A DNA stretch of 64,000 nucleotides from Cephalopachus bancanus. Lineage: Eukaryota > Chordata > Mammalia > Primates > Tarsiidae. The position numbers and the translations under genes are program-made. The stretch spans positions 15,232,501-15,296,500 of the forward strand of contig JAPVLO010000001.1 in assembly GCA_027257055.1 (NCBI GenBank). The letters are read 5' to 3'. Shown piece by piece: positions 21,313 through 33,434 of this stretch (positions are counted from its first letter, which is position 1; each line of letters begins with the position of its first letter). The notes under the pieces are model-generated. The model was not told the origin of the DNA. It did no database searches and worked only from the letters and a program-made list of their open reading frames with translations.

Positions 21313-23305
21313 TGTGTGGCACATTCGTCTTCCTTTCCCTTTCAGTTCCCTACTTAGAATATCTTCCCCATTTTCCACTGGATTATGGTGTCTGTAGAAA
21401 GTGAGCCAGCCTCCTTATTCGGAAGTCCAAGTCCCTTTTCCCTGGTCTCCCCTGTGTCTTCCAATTTCGCATCTGGCATCTTTTCATAGAAATGGATGAC
21501 GTTTTCCTCACCCCCTGCTGGCTCATGGCTGAGGCCCCCAGGCCAGAGACAGGTGAACCGGAAAAGGGCAGGCTGGTTTGCGTGACAGGAGTTGTACGTG
21601 TCCCGGATCCCTTCGGAAATGAAGACCCCAAGAAACAGGGAAATGTGTGTTTTTGTGGTAGGTTTGATGTGAGCAGACAGTGATGGAATGTGTGCTTGGA
21701 CAGTGGGGTGGTGTGACCCGGGGGTGGTGACCTGGGGACTGAGCAAGGTGTATGTTCCGAGGCCTCCCTGTGTCGTCAGGGAGAAGGACGTCCCTTTCCC
21801 TCGGGGGGCGGGGGATACCTCTCCCATGGGGGTCTTGTGACTGCTTCCGGGGCGCAGGGCGACAGACGGTGAGAGGACCCTTCTGCCTCTGCTGCTTGCT
21901 TGGATGCTGAGGGTCCTTGTTTTGGGCCAGCATGTCCCAGATCCCTTGGCCTTTTTGTCGAGAGATGGGTCTTTCTTCTGCCTTCGTGTCTGGAATTAGG
22001 GGGCCTTTGTCACCTCCCATGCCGCAACTCATTTAAACATTATTCTCCGATGGTTTTTGGTACTTGGGTGGTATTTTGTGCTTAGCACATTTCAGTTTAC
22101 TTTTCTTGAGTAGAACATTTGATGTTTTTCAAACGAGGAGTCCAGAGCCACTTGCTGACTGGTGCTTTCTCTTGGATAGGAAAACGCCCTCTCTTCACAC
22201 GGACTGGGTTCCTACGTGCATTTTCTATTTCTGGACTTCCTCTCAGTCCATGGATCTATTTTTCTCCCGTTTCTGAGCCAACACGAGCATGTTTTGAGCG
22301 CTACGGTTAGCGGGTATTCTTTGGTATTTTATACTGCAATGCTGCTCTTAAAATATTGTCTTTCTGTACATTTTCTCTCCTAGACAAATCTTGAAATCGG
22401 CTTGTCAAGGTCTCTCACATTTCTCTTGCGGTTTAGATGTGGGCTCTTTGAGTGCCTTGGAGAACCTGCATCTGGATGGTCATGCCTAGGGGGTCTCTGT
22501 TTTCTGCACCATCAACCCTACCTGCGGGCTGTTGTACCTTTCCTTGGTGTTTGGAGAGAAAGTCTTCGGCTATTTCTCAGCATCACCAACTCCAGGGTCT
22601 GCACGGCCACTCTGCTTGTCGCTGCCTGGGGGGCAGACTTTCACCCTGTTCTTTCCCGCATTTGCTGGGAGCCTCTTTCTGGCGGCATCAGCTGAAAATC
22701 CTGAACACCCTCTCCATCTCCTTTCGTACAGGGGTCCCCAGCCCCACACTGGTCCGTATAGCCAGTTAGGAGCTGGTCACAGGACCTGCACCACGGCCAT
22801 GAGCCTGCTGGCCCGGGAGCCGCCCCCGCCCCTTCTCCCCGGGAAGCGTGTGGCGCCTGGACTTCTGGGCGTGATGGAGGCAACGTCTCACTGTGCCTTC
22901 GCGCCAAGGCCATCTGCTTCCTGGCGGAGAAAATGTCACCTGGGTCTCACCAAAGCCCCGAAGAAAAACAACGCTCGGGGACAGCTTCGGAGACCCTATG
23001 TTCCCGAGTCACGGCGTGCTTGTTTTTGCCCACTACAGCCATGCCGCCCCCACAGTCCCCGCCGCCAGAGACACCCCCGCTCCCCTGGCACCCCAGCACT
23101 GAGCACAGGCGCTCCAGGCTGCTCTGCGTCAGGAAGCAGCGCGGGCTCTGGAGAGCCTTGCAAAGCTGCCACCGTCACACCTCTCTGCGGTGTTTGAAAG
23201 ACCCTTGGTTCACGTTTGCTGGAGAAGTGACTCAGCACCCTGGAGGCCTGTGGCCCTCAGCCAGCAAGCACGTGTTTCTGAACTGGTGTCTGTCCTGGCT
23301 CTGAC
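21313..23305. other. Unique DNA, GC-rich towards the 3' end
   Basis: No repeat is recognised. The longest open frame (22532-23197, +) has no domain and overlaps frames on both strands in CpG-rich sequence, so I do not call it. Confidence 0.4.
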
Positions 23306-23525
23306 TTTTTTTCTTTTTTTTTAGAGTCAGAGTCTTGCTCTGTTCCCCAGGCAGGAGTATTGCAGCTTGTTGCAGCCTCCAACTCCTGGGCTCAAGCAGT
23401 CCTCCTGCCTCAGCCTCCCGAGTGGCTGGGATTGCAGGCACGCACCACCAGGCCTGGCTGCTTTTTTGTTTTTAAAGTTTGCGTGGAGACGGGGCCTCAC
23501 TATGTTGCCCAGTCCGGCCTCTGCC
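23306..23525 (-). mobile_element. Alu, antisense, truncated
   Basis: The antisense right arm (GAGTCAGAGTCTTGCTCTGT) is complete. The left arm is cut after CTCACTATGTTGCCCAGTCC at about 23525, so the element lacks most of its 5' monomer. Confidence 0.92.
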
Positions 23526-25077
23526 TCCCTTCCTTGCAACCCCCAGCCGGCGACTGGTCGCAAGCCCTAGCTCTGTGCAGTGCTGTGACCTTGCGGGGTA
23601 GCCTTGGTTTGGCCTCTGTCCAAACATCCCAGCAGACACCGTGCCTGTCTGTGCTACACTGTCTTCTCAGCCTTCCCCAGCTCCTTGTCGGGCCCTCCAG
23701 AGGCTGATGGGGTTGGTAGGAGGGTGCCCTCCGGAGACCCCATTTCCCCTGCGACCCGTCTGCTCCCCCCGGGAGGCTGCTGGGACTCTCCCACCACGGC
23801 CCTGGCAGGAAGGAGCACTTCACAGGAGGGCCCGCCACCCCGCTGGGCCCTGCTGGCCGCGACCAGGGCTGGCCCGGGCTCCTGCAAGGCTCAGATTGGA
23901 CTTGGCATGGGTTCAGCTGCGTGAGGATCCCTGCCGCAACTCCGAGCTCTTTCCCGGCCAGAGGACTTGGCAGAGCCCGTGCCTCATGGGGCGTGAGGGC
24001 CCCTCACCGTCCTCTGGTGTCCAGAGGCCACCTCCAGTGCTCTCACCCACAGGACCCACACTCCGGCCTGGCACACCTCTCATCATCCCATTATGCCCAG
24101 AACGAAGGCGCGAGGCAGCCACTGCCGAGGTGGGAGGGGACCGGGGGGCTTTGCCGCTCACCCCTCCGGCCCTCCCGCCCCCACCGCCTCCTGGCCAGCG
24201 GCCAGCCCTCCCAGACGCCGCCAGCCGCTCTGCCCGTTACCCTTGGGTCGTCCTCTCAGAAACAGGGCCAGTGTAGGCAGGGCTGGCAGCCGTGTGGGCG
24301 TCAGGGCTGTCCTAAACCCTGGGTCTGGCATTCCCAGGGGACACAGGGGACTGTGCGATTCATCTCATCGTGGGGGACACGTGTGTGAGCAACCCTGCTG
24401 GGCTTTCATTTCCAAAGACCAGCAGGTCACATTCAGGTTGTGACTGAAGCCAAGACTGCAGGAAATGAAGACACGCTGGGGGCAGAGGGGGCCCGGGGTG
24501 AGGGGGCAAATGACACCGAGGGACCCCACAGTTTTTGGGTGCCTTCGCGTGCTCTACCGGTGCCGGGCACGGGGCGGGTCTGGTTCCGCCATCTTGCTCG
24601 ACACCACCACCCACCCTCCGACGCACGCTGGACTCAGATGACCTCTCTCAGGCCACTGGAGAAGACGTGTCATCCAGCATGGAGGCTCGCACTCACGGCC
24701 ACTGGCCCTCACGGCCCACCCCTACCCGGGGCTGGGTGCGGCCGCCCTTCCTCTGTGGCTTCACAAGGATGCTTTTGCCCCACACGGGACTCCTTCCTGA
24801 TGTGGGGTGTGGGCTCTCCCTGCCGATGGCTTTGATCACAGTGTCTTCTCTCTTGCCCGGTCCCGTCCCCAGCACTGTCCTCTTTGTCTTATCAATCCTA
24901 CACCTCGAGATCCGATTTGCACCTGGAATCCTCCCTCAAGCCCTCTCTGGTCGCTGCAGCCTCGACCGGTCCATCTTCTCACGGGTCCATGGCAGAACGC
25001 CTCCCTGGGCGCCTGTCCCCATCAGCCGGCAGCCTCTATGGGGTCACCCCCCACTCCAGTGTGTGTTCACTGGAGTC
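23526..25077. other. GC- and CpG-rich unique DNA
   Basis: Open frames run across both strands (23500-25414) because stop codons are rare at this base composition. None has a domain. CpGs are frequent at 23750-24260, so a small CpG island is possible, but there is no promoter motif or exon to anchor it. Confidence 0.4.
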
Positions 25078-25795
25078 TGGTATGACTTGGGGGTACATCT
25101 CCTCCAATCTCACGTGGAAATATGACCCCCAGTGTTGGAAGCAGGCCTGCCGGGGGCGTTTGGGCCATGAGGGCAGATCCCCCGTGAAAGGTTTGGTGTC
25201 TGCCCTACGGTCACAAGTGGGTGGTTTCACTCCTAGGGTGTGTGAGAGCTGGTTGTGCAAGACAGCCTGGCACTGCCTCCTCTCTCCCGCTGTGCTCTCA
25301 CCATGTGACACGCCTTCCGCCCCAAGTGAAAGCTTCCTGAAACCTCACCAGAAGCCGGGCCGAGAGACGCTGGCATCACGCAGAAGCTTGAGCCCCATGG
25401 ACCTCTTTTCTTGATAAATCACCCAACCTCAGGCCAGGCGCAATGGCTCACACCTGTCATCCCAGCACTTGGGGAGGTGGAGGCAAGAGGATTGCCCGAG
25501 CCCAGGAGTTTGAGACCAGCCTGAGCAACAGGGTGAGACCTCATCTCTACAATAGATCAAAAAATTAGCCAGATGTGATGGTGCATGCCTGTAATCCTGG
25601 CTACTTGAGAGGCTGAGGCAGAAGGATTTGCCTGAACCTAGGAGGTGGAGACTGTGATAGCCAGGATTGTGCTGCTGTACTCTGTCCTGGGAGACAGAGA
25701 GAGCCTCCAACTCAAATAAAATAGCATAATAAAATAAAATAAAAAATACCCAACCTCGGATATTCCTTTATAGCAATGCAAAATAGGTTAATGCA
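25078..25795 (+). mobile_element. Solo MaLR LTR (MLT1/MST type), split by an Alu
   Basis: Starts TGGTATGACTTGGGGGTACA and contains GTGTTGGAAGCAGGCCTGCC, CTTCCGCCCCAAGTGAAAGC, TTCCTGAAACCTCACCAGAA and GACCTCTTTTCTTGATAAAT. After the Alu it continues GGATATTCCTTTATAGCAAT and ends near TTAATGCA. This order is that of an ERVL-MaLR LTR. Without the Alu it is about 390 bp, a normal LTR length. No internal retroviral region is present. The 5-bp flanks (GAGTC and AGGCC) do not match. Confidence 0.85.
25421..25757 (+). mobile_element. Alu nested in the LTR, with target duplication
   Basis: The duplication ACCCAACCTC is at 25421-25430 and 25748-25757; the Alu is 25431-25747. It is a dimer with a TCAAAAAATTAGCC linker and a CCAACTC end. 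The tail is an imperfect AAAATA microsatellite (25711-25746). Confidence 0.96.
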
Positions 25796-28540
25796 AGGCC
25801 CGTGGCCGTGGCTCTGTCTTTGCAGTGCTGGGCACGGGCGCGGCTGCTCTGGGAACGCACGATGGCGGGCAATGGAGACACAGGCACAGGAACCGTGCCC
25901 ATGTGGGCAGACACTGGTGGCTTGGGCCCTCAGGCCTCTCCCCCGAAGTCCTCACAGCTTCCCATCACGCCCTGGGGTGGCTTCCCCACACAGCTGGTCA
26001 TGTATCGCACGAGAAACACCTGTCTTCCCAAGGAGCCAATCAGATGCTCTCATCGGGCATGACTGCAGAGGAATTATTTCTCCAGACATTAATGTCTCAC
26101 TTCAGCTAACCTGGTGCAGAGTGCGTGCTCGGGACAGGACCTCAAGTGGGGAGACGTGGTAGCTCTCGGGGTCTGTGTCTGTCAAGACCATGTGATCAGC
26201 CCCTTGCTGTGTGATAGAGATACATGGGTGACTAGTCTCAGTCCTGACCTTCACATCAACAGGCGCTGGTGGGGAGGGCTGTCCACACGTAACTCCTGTA
26301 AGCAAACCCAGCCTTCAGGGACACCCATGAGCTCAAACTGGCAGGGCCCACCTGCCATCGTTTATGAAGACCCCAGCCCATCAAATTTCCCACCCCCTCG
26401 AATTTCCCCTGACACATTCCCACCATCAGTGCTTGTGTGAGTCAGGGTTCTGGTATGGCCGATAACAGAAGCCAAACCTGGCAAATTTAAACAGAAAAAG
26501 AACTTTTTTTTTCATTTGGACGGAAGCAAGTGGAAGAATCAAGTGCCAGTTTCTAAAAGTCAAGGCCTGGACAGCTCTGGAGGGCCTGGGGAGGGGGAAG
26601 GAGAGCATGCTCTCTGCCAGGCAGCAGTTAGGTGTGAGCAGTGGGCATACCCCAGAGAGCAGCCCACCCCAGCCACACCAAGACTGCCCAGGCCTGACCC
26701 CAGGTTCCTCCAATCCCTGCCTAAGGCGGGATTCACCCACCGGGGACTTCCCCGAGCCACACGCATGTGCGGTCAGCGCTCACGGCTGCCCTCCTGTGAC
26801 CTCCGGGTCTTTACCATGTCCGTAGCATTGTTGTGCTAACCCCCTGGGGGTTTTGCTCACGGACTCATGGGCAACCCACACACGCAATCCCCAAAGGTTA
26901 TGTCACTGAGGCCCTGTCCATCAAATCAGGGAAAAAGGCGGACCGGCAGGAGGGGAACCAGGAAAAAGGAAGCACAAACCCCATACAGCCAACGCCCATG
27001 GCTGGTTTGGGGCTGATGCAATCCGGGACAGCCCGGTGCGTACTCCCCTCAGCCCGGAGCGTGCTCTTGCTTTCGGTGAAACCGTCACCTGCACCCACCC
27101 TTGTTCAGGTCGCTTTTTCAATTCTTTGTCGATGAGACGTAAGCACTGGGGACCCCAATGCAGCTCCTGCGGGCCTGGGGGCTTCTCTGTGCCCTGTTGG
27201 AGGTGGACAGCGCCCCCCTTCTGGTTGCTGGCTGCTCTCGACCTCGCCACACTTCGCTGGAAGCTCAGAGCCATGGGGGAGCATTCGAGCGGCCTGGTTT
27301 TGATGAGCGCCCACCCTGGCCGGGGAAGGGCATCGCCTTGGCAGTTGGGCCTTGGTGACTGGGAACGTGGCGACCTCAAAGCCCATAGCGCAGGACCCCC
27401 TATGCTGCGGTGTGATGCAGATGCAGGTGGGAGAGTGAACAGACTCAGAGGAGAGGAAGGAAGGCAACACGTCCGTCAGCGACACATCCAGCTCGGGGAG
27501 GAACATGCAGAAAGCCACAGCGGTCAGCCGAGCACTCAGGAGTGGGCCCTGGGCTGGAAGGGGCGAGCGGGGTTCCATAAGCGGGAGCTGCCAACGAGAG
27601 CGTGGCTGCCGTCCTTCAGCGGATGTGAGGTCACGTGAGCAGGAGGCTGACAGCGACATCATAGCCGCCATCCCAGAGGGGAAGCAAGCAAGCTAAGGGG
27701 GAGAGCTGAGGCCGGCATGCCGGGAGAACGCTGACCCTCACGGGGTCTGGGGACAGAGAATGCATGACTGTCCAGGCTGGAGAGCATCCCAGGGGAACAG
27801 GCGGCCCGTGCTACGTGCGGCCGAGGCGTCGGGATGGCTACCCCCACAGCCCTTCACAGCCGTTTCCTCTGCCCACGCACCTGCCCATCACAGACTCCCT
27901 TGCAGGTGGCTACTGTGGGTCCTTGGGTCTTTGAGAACCTCTGGAGGAAACAGTGCTTTGCTGGACGCTCATGGAAATTTCTGCCATTCAAAAAAAAAAA
28001 AAGAAACGTGAACTTTGGCGGAGAGTCACCTTGTGCCTTCCCACTTGCGGTGGCAGGCTTTTGGAAGAACCGACGCTTGCGCTAGCGCACAGGACGTGCC
28101 AACGCTCCCTGTTGTGTCCCCACCTTCTGCTTTGACAGAGCCCGGGCAGCCCCTCACCTGGTGAGCCAGCCCCGTCGGGAAACGGCGCGGCCTGTCTCCA
28201 GGGAGGGAGGCAGATCGTGGCCCGCTCTGGGTTGTCTTTGCCAATGCTCCTGCTCCCACAGCTGGGGAAGGACAAAAACACGGCCACCGACTTGGCTTCT
28301 CGGCCCTGACGAAAGGCCCGGCCAACGGGGCACGCTCTCTCTGCCGTCCCTACCCTTCTTTTTCTGTGTTCCGTGAAAAGATGCCGAGAGCGGCCACCGA
28401 ACCTCCCGGCGGCTCTGTGCCCTCAGCGGCAACTCAGCCAGAATCCCGGGGCCCCGGCTGCCCGCTGTGTTGGGTGGCGGCTGGGCTCCCGGCCGTGGGC
28501 ACACCTCCCCACGGTGGCTACAGCCATCTTGGCATTGTCA
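25796..28540. other. GC-rich unique DNA
   Basis: No RNA gene or supported exon. Overlapping open frames on both strands (25776-28504) lack domains. A sequence resembling a CTCF core with one extra G lies near 27210-27226 on the - strand. An A run at 27990-28001 has no retrogene upstream that I can recognise. Confidence 0.4.
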
Positions 28541-28544
28541 TCGG

Positions 28545-28900
28545 AGGGCTTTTTTGTTAATTAAAAGTCTGCCTTGGAGTATGGCGAGCACTCCAGTATT
28601 TGTGCCATTCTTCTTATCGCCATGGCAACGAAACTCTTTCAACATTTACATGGACTCCGTATTCTTCGCTAATGTACTGTCTGCCCCGCGTGCGTGTGCG
28701 GGAGGGGCGCGCCGCTCAGGCTCCCGCTGGCTGGGATGCGGCGTTGCCAGGACAACCGAGGGGCCGAGGTGTCCTCCCCCGCCCGCACTCAAGGGGAGCT
28801 TGAAATTAATTCGCCCGCCTGTGTTTTCGTGGCTTGTGCCGTTAATTGAAATAATAGGGCTGACCTTCTGCGGGCCTTCGAAGCACCTGTCCTATTGAAA
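28545..28900. promoter_or_regulatory. Candidate conserved enhancer with two RFX X-box-like sites
   Basis: ATCGCCATGGCAAC (28616-28629) fits an RFX X-box, and GTTGCCAGGACAAC (28743-28756) is a second near-match 127 bp on. Homeodomain cores flank them: GTTAATTAAAA near 28556, GAAATTAATTCG near 28802 and GTTAATTGAAA near 28841. There are no mobile elements. The function is inferred from motif clustering only. Confidence 0.4.
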
Positions 28901-29037
28901 TGGCCCGCGCTGCTTACTCAAGAGCGCTGGGGCAAGTCCGGCGTGAGACAGGGAAGAGGCGCCACACTGCACCGCGCCACCCTGACCGTGGGGGAAGCGG
29001 CTTTCTTGCGTCAGCCTTGAGGAACCGGCAATGTGTC

Positions 29038-29349
29038 CCTTTTGTCTTTTTTTTTTGTTTTTGAGTTGGAGTCTCACTCTGTGGCCCAGACTGGAGTGCA
29101 GTGGCCGCTCCCGGCCACCACAGCCTTGCCTGCTGGGATCCAGCGATTCTTCTGCCTCAGCCTTCCAAGTAGCTGGAACTACAGGCATGTGCTACCACGC
29201 CTGGCTGATTTTTTGATTTATTGTAGAGATGAGGTCTTACCTGCCCAGGCGGGTCTCGAACCCGCGGGCTCAGGCCATCCACTCACCTCAGCCTCCCAAA
29301 GGCGCGGGATGACAGGCGGAGCCACCGAGCCCGGCTCCTTTTGTCTTTT
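29038..29349 (-). mobile_element. Lineage-specific Alu with a 13-bp target duplication
   Basis: The duplication CCTTTTGTCTTTT is at 29038-29050 and 29337-29349. The perfect T-arm-like stem-loop around box B is at 29249-29265. Box A (antisense CAGGCGGAGCCA, 29313-29324) differs by one base from the other copies. Confidence 0.97.
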
Positions 29350-31780
29350 AAAACGTCACTGAGGTCGACGGACTGTGAACCCAAGGACGCCCGTGGCACT
29401 GCCCCGCGCGGACGCTCGGCTTGGGGGTGTGGCCTTTGCCGACCAGCCACTGGCTACCGTGAGAAGGGGCCAGCATGGCGCGGAGCCCTGGGCCCCAGGC
29501 CGCCTTGGTTCCTCGGAGCCAGGACACTGAAGGGGTCTTCCGGTTCTGCCGCCTGGCTGACTGATCTGCGTCCCGGGCCTCTCCCACAAGTCGCGACTTT
29601 GGGTTCGCGAAGGATTCTCCCTCCAAAATGAGTCAAGGGAGTAAAACAGACAGTTGGAGAAGGGAGAGCGGTCTCAGTCCGGGAAAGAAAGAAACAGGGT
29701 CTGGTTGCTCGTGACGCGTTCCCCTTGGGACTGTGGATTCGATTTCAAAGTCAAGTACTTTCGTTGGGAGCTGTGTGGGGGGGGGTTTGAGTGAGCCATG
29801 TCGCAGGGTCTACACTGTCAACTGTCGTCTGTGGCAGAAATGGTGGCCATGCGCCAGGGTCCACTGGAGGTGACGTGGCACGCACGGAGTCAGGCCCAGG
29901 CTCCGGCCTTCTGGCCCCTGCCTGGCGTGAGAGTCCCTTTTTATTTCATTCTGGACATTCGGGAATAGGGTGACTCCGTGGGGCTGCGGAGCCCGTTCAC
30001 ATCTCGCCAGGCTGGAATCACCGGATCGGGAAGCCGGGGGCAGGTTGGGGGGCAGGAGGGTCCAGGGATCCCCCGACCCTCTGCCCGCGTGGGCAGTTCT
30101 GGCCTGCGACGGTCGGCGCGCGCCGGCCACGGAAGCCGTCGCAGGCTTTGAGAGGAGGAGTGAGGGAGGCGGGGGAAGGGCGGAGGAGCCAGCACGGGGG
30201 ACCGTCCAGGCTCCCAGTGTTCATTCCCGAGCCGGTCGTCGGGCATGTGTGCGTGCGACTTGCCGATTTCCTTTTGTCCCTTGTATGCTGCGTGCCATCC
30301 GGCGTCCATCGCCGAGCACAAACCAACAGCGCTAAGCAAACAAGCAAGAGGGCAGAAGGTTCTGCCTACCGGGAATGGCGCGGGGGTGTTTCCTGGGTGG
30401 ATCAAAACACCACTTCCGGCTCGCACAGCACAGGCTGGGAGAGTCAGGTCCCGAGTGGCTCAATGGTTGCGAGTCATGCGTGTTAAATGGGACAGACGGC
30501 AGCGGAAAGGCAGCCGTGGGTGGGGAGTGGGGCAGACGACAGGGGCTTAGGGGCAGCAAGACGGGACTTCAGAGTCGCCCGCCTCCAGAACTTTCTGCAG
30601 AGCCTCCACCCCCTGAACTTGGCGTTCCGGCGCCAGGTGGGGAAGAAGCCCATCCCCACTGTGGCAAGCCCCTGCTGGAAGATTGCCCCTCCTCTCCTCG
30701 AAGAAGGCCCCACCCAGCCTCCCTTCTGGGCTCCACATACCCTGAGAGGCCTCTGGGGACAGGTGGAGTGGTGGGGGGGGTGGAGGCACGGAGGGAGGTC
30801 CCCGGCTGCCCTGGTGACTTGGGGTTTCTTGGGACTGGCAATTACTCTAATGGTTTCCTGACGGCTGATTTCAAAGGCATTACCAGGACAGCTTTTAGAG
30901 GGATGGCTTGTGCTTTATGGCTACAATACCCACTGCCTTGTCTTTCCATGCTTCCGGCTAAGCATCCCGAGCTGAGCACGGCTGGAGCAGACCTTCAGCC
31001 AGGAGAAGTCATGAAGATGGCTTTGCCTATTAGGGGGAGGGCAAGCCTAGTTCCGGGGGGGCATGACTTCTGCGAGGTGGGTTTAGCCAAACGCCAACTT
31101 TGTTTGATTTTTACCCTCAACCTAAAACGTCTCTTCCTCCTTTTCAAAGAAATACCGTGTCATTATGGCCATGCACGCTCGCCTTCAGTGAAACGGCCAT
31201 TTGGGGCAGATTTGCTGGCAGAAATAATTAAATCCTAAGAGGAAAAGCAAATGTGAATAACACACGGCCTATGCTCCTGTCATAAAGTGTCATTGCCAAG
31301 TAAAGTCAGCACTCCCCAGAGTTTTCCGAAGTGGGAATGTCAACACCTGGATAGTTTTAAGCAAGAACGGATCGCCAAGCATACCCTTGGATATTCGTGC
31401 CCCCTAGTTCCTTGCTGGGTACTGAAGTGTGCACTCTGGAAGGAAGATTTTTACCCTTTAAGAAAATAGACTCGTCAGGCTCTTGGCTGGATGGCTCCAA
31501 CTTAGGACCTGGGTTGTGGATGGGAAATTAACTGAGGGAAGTATTTCTGAGTAAATAATTGGGATCTTGGAGAAGCCAGAGCAGATGTGCCCCATAGGCA
31601 CGGATGGGAGCCTGTGCCCGTCAGGGAGTCACATCCCGGTGACCGCGGCTTCCTTCTGTCGACACCTGCGCGCCATCGCCTCGATCTGCGCACACGTGGA
31701 CACGAGGTGGCCCTCCAGCACGTGTCTGGCGATAAGTGATGAGTCGCGGGAAATAAGAAGGGAAGCTTAGACTTCAAGCG
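29350..31780. other. Unique DNA with a small CpG-rich core
   Basis: No repeats are recognised. CpGs are dense at about 29990-30180 (for example GTCGGCGCGCGCCGGCC near 30112). The + open frame 30375-31238 (287 codons) is the longest in the window but has no recognisable domain. It lies in sequence with equally open antisense frames, so I do not annotate it as a gene. An unannotated exon or CpG-island promoter remains possible. Confidence 0.35.
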
Positions 31781-31784
31781 AGTC

Positions 31785-32125
31785 TTCTTTCATTTTCCTT
31801 CTTGAATTTACTAAGTTCGTTATTGCCTTACAGTGATGTTTCCCCCCATAACTTTGTATATTTAATTTCCTTTTTAATAGACAAACTGTCATGGGAGGTT
31901 ACACAATGCATTATTATTCAAGGGAATGTTTATATCGCTCAGATAAATATCGTGGAGAATTATGGATTGGGAGTGTATTTATTACATATACAGCTGAGAA
32001 AAATGACTGCGTATTATCAAGTAAATACATGCTATATTTAAATCATGTGATAGCCATCGCCAAGTTTTTCCTTGGCGTTCTGAAATTAGAATATACAGAA
32101 AGGCAAATTAATATTTAAACTCTCC
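31785..32125. promoter_or_regulatory. Candidate conserved noncoding element
   Basis: A sharp AT-rich island in GC-rich DNA with no mobile element. It contains ATGCATTATTATTC near 31906 (POU-like), TCAAGTAAATACATG near 32018 (NKX and forkhead-like words) and AAATTAATATTTAAAC near 32104. Conservation is inferred from composition and motif density. Confidence 0.4.
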
Positions 32126-33434
32126 ATAGGATTTGGAGAATCCGTAATATGCATAACAAAGAGAGAGGACCCCGGGCGGTGCGGGCGCGGAGATAGCGTA
32201 CATAGTTTCACTATGGAGGGTCTGCAGAGGTCACCCAGACTGGGGCAGAAGAACGGAGGTGATACCTGGAGCACTAAAGATAATTCTGTCACAATTAGAA
32301 GCATTTATTGTTCCGCTGCGGGCACCATGTTAAGTACTCGAAACAAAACAATTTATGTTATGAGCTTAGAAATCCAGGTTGCAGATAGGACACCCGGGCT
32401 GAGGTTAATCGTGTAATTATCAAGCTCACGCAAGACACGCACACTATTTGATGCAAGTCAAGGGCGGTGGCTGAAAGTGAAATGAGACACGAAAAAAAAT
32501 TAAACAAAGAAATGAGACACGCATGAAAAGTTGAGACAAGGCGCAGCCGTGCAGGACAGGAGGTGTGCGATGTCTGGCTGCTTTCGGGGAGGGGGTATTT
32601 CAGAGGGGACGGCCCATTCGGAACACTCTTCCAGGTCTGTGGCTGCTCCGGCATTTTCCATTTGGTCTTCTATCCTCTGTGGAATCCCGCAAGATGTCCC
32701 TGGGTGAGTTCAAGCCGAAACACCCAAGTTCAAGTCTATTCCCAAATCCCCCGAGCTACGATGACTTTCGGCGTGTGTTGGTATGAACATGCAGCCACGG
32801 GACCTTCAGCGTGTTGCCTTTCAGCCCAAAGAACGCACGGATTTTTCTTTTGTTTTCCTTAGCAAAACATGAAAGAACCAAGAAACAGTTGATCCTGGCA
32901 GATACACTTCCAAGCCCAGGCCACGGGTGCCTCCTAAGCACACGCAGTAGGGAAAGAGCTGAATTAGAGCCGCTGGGTCCAGCAGGCAGAGATTCCGCCC
33001 ATTCCTGTGAGCCACCAAGGAGGGGGCTCCAGATGGGCGCTCTTGGCTGAGGTGCTCTTCCTTCTGGTCTTCCAAATCCCCCCGACCCACGTTCCATGGC
33101 AGGGCTGGCCGGAACTTCAGGGATGACACAGGCAGGTCCTTTACCTTGTGAGTCACAGACGTCCCAGCGAGGCGTCACCCCTCTCTCAGGGTGACCCGAG
33201 AGGTCAAGCGGGGGATGGTGTCTGGGTAGACTGCTGAGCCTTCATAGAAGCCACTCCCTGCCCTGATCTAATTCCCCAAGGATTCCTTCACACATCTTCC
33301 TTTCCCTCTCTCTTTCGGCCAACGGCAATTTTAAATACAGGGGATGTGTATCATACGGAATGCGATATGTATCATATCTGATAGGTACAGGTGTCATGGA
33401 TGTCCTTCATGGGCACCTAGGAGGTTCCAGAAAC
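32126..33434. other. Unique DNA
   Basis: No repeat family or exon is recognised. Confidence 0.4.

Noticed and set aside
22532..23197. 221-codon + strand open frame
   Set aside because: Composition-driven frame in CpG-rich DNA, with overlapping frames on both strands and no domain.
27990..28001. A run as a possible retrogene tail
   Set aside because: No recognisable parent gene sequence or target duplication upstream.
30375..31238. 287-codon + strand open frame
   Set aside because: It is the longest frame in the window, but it has no recognisable domain, signal peptide or repeat structure. Antisense frames over the same GC-rich stretch are also open, and I see no splice or promoter context that singles it out.
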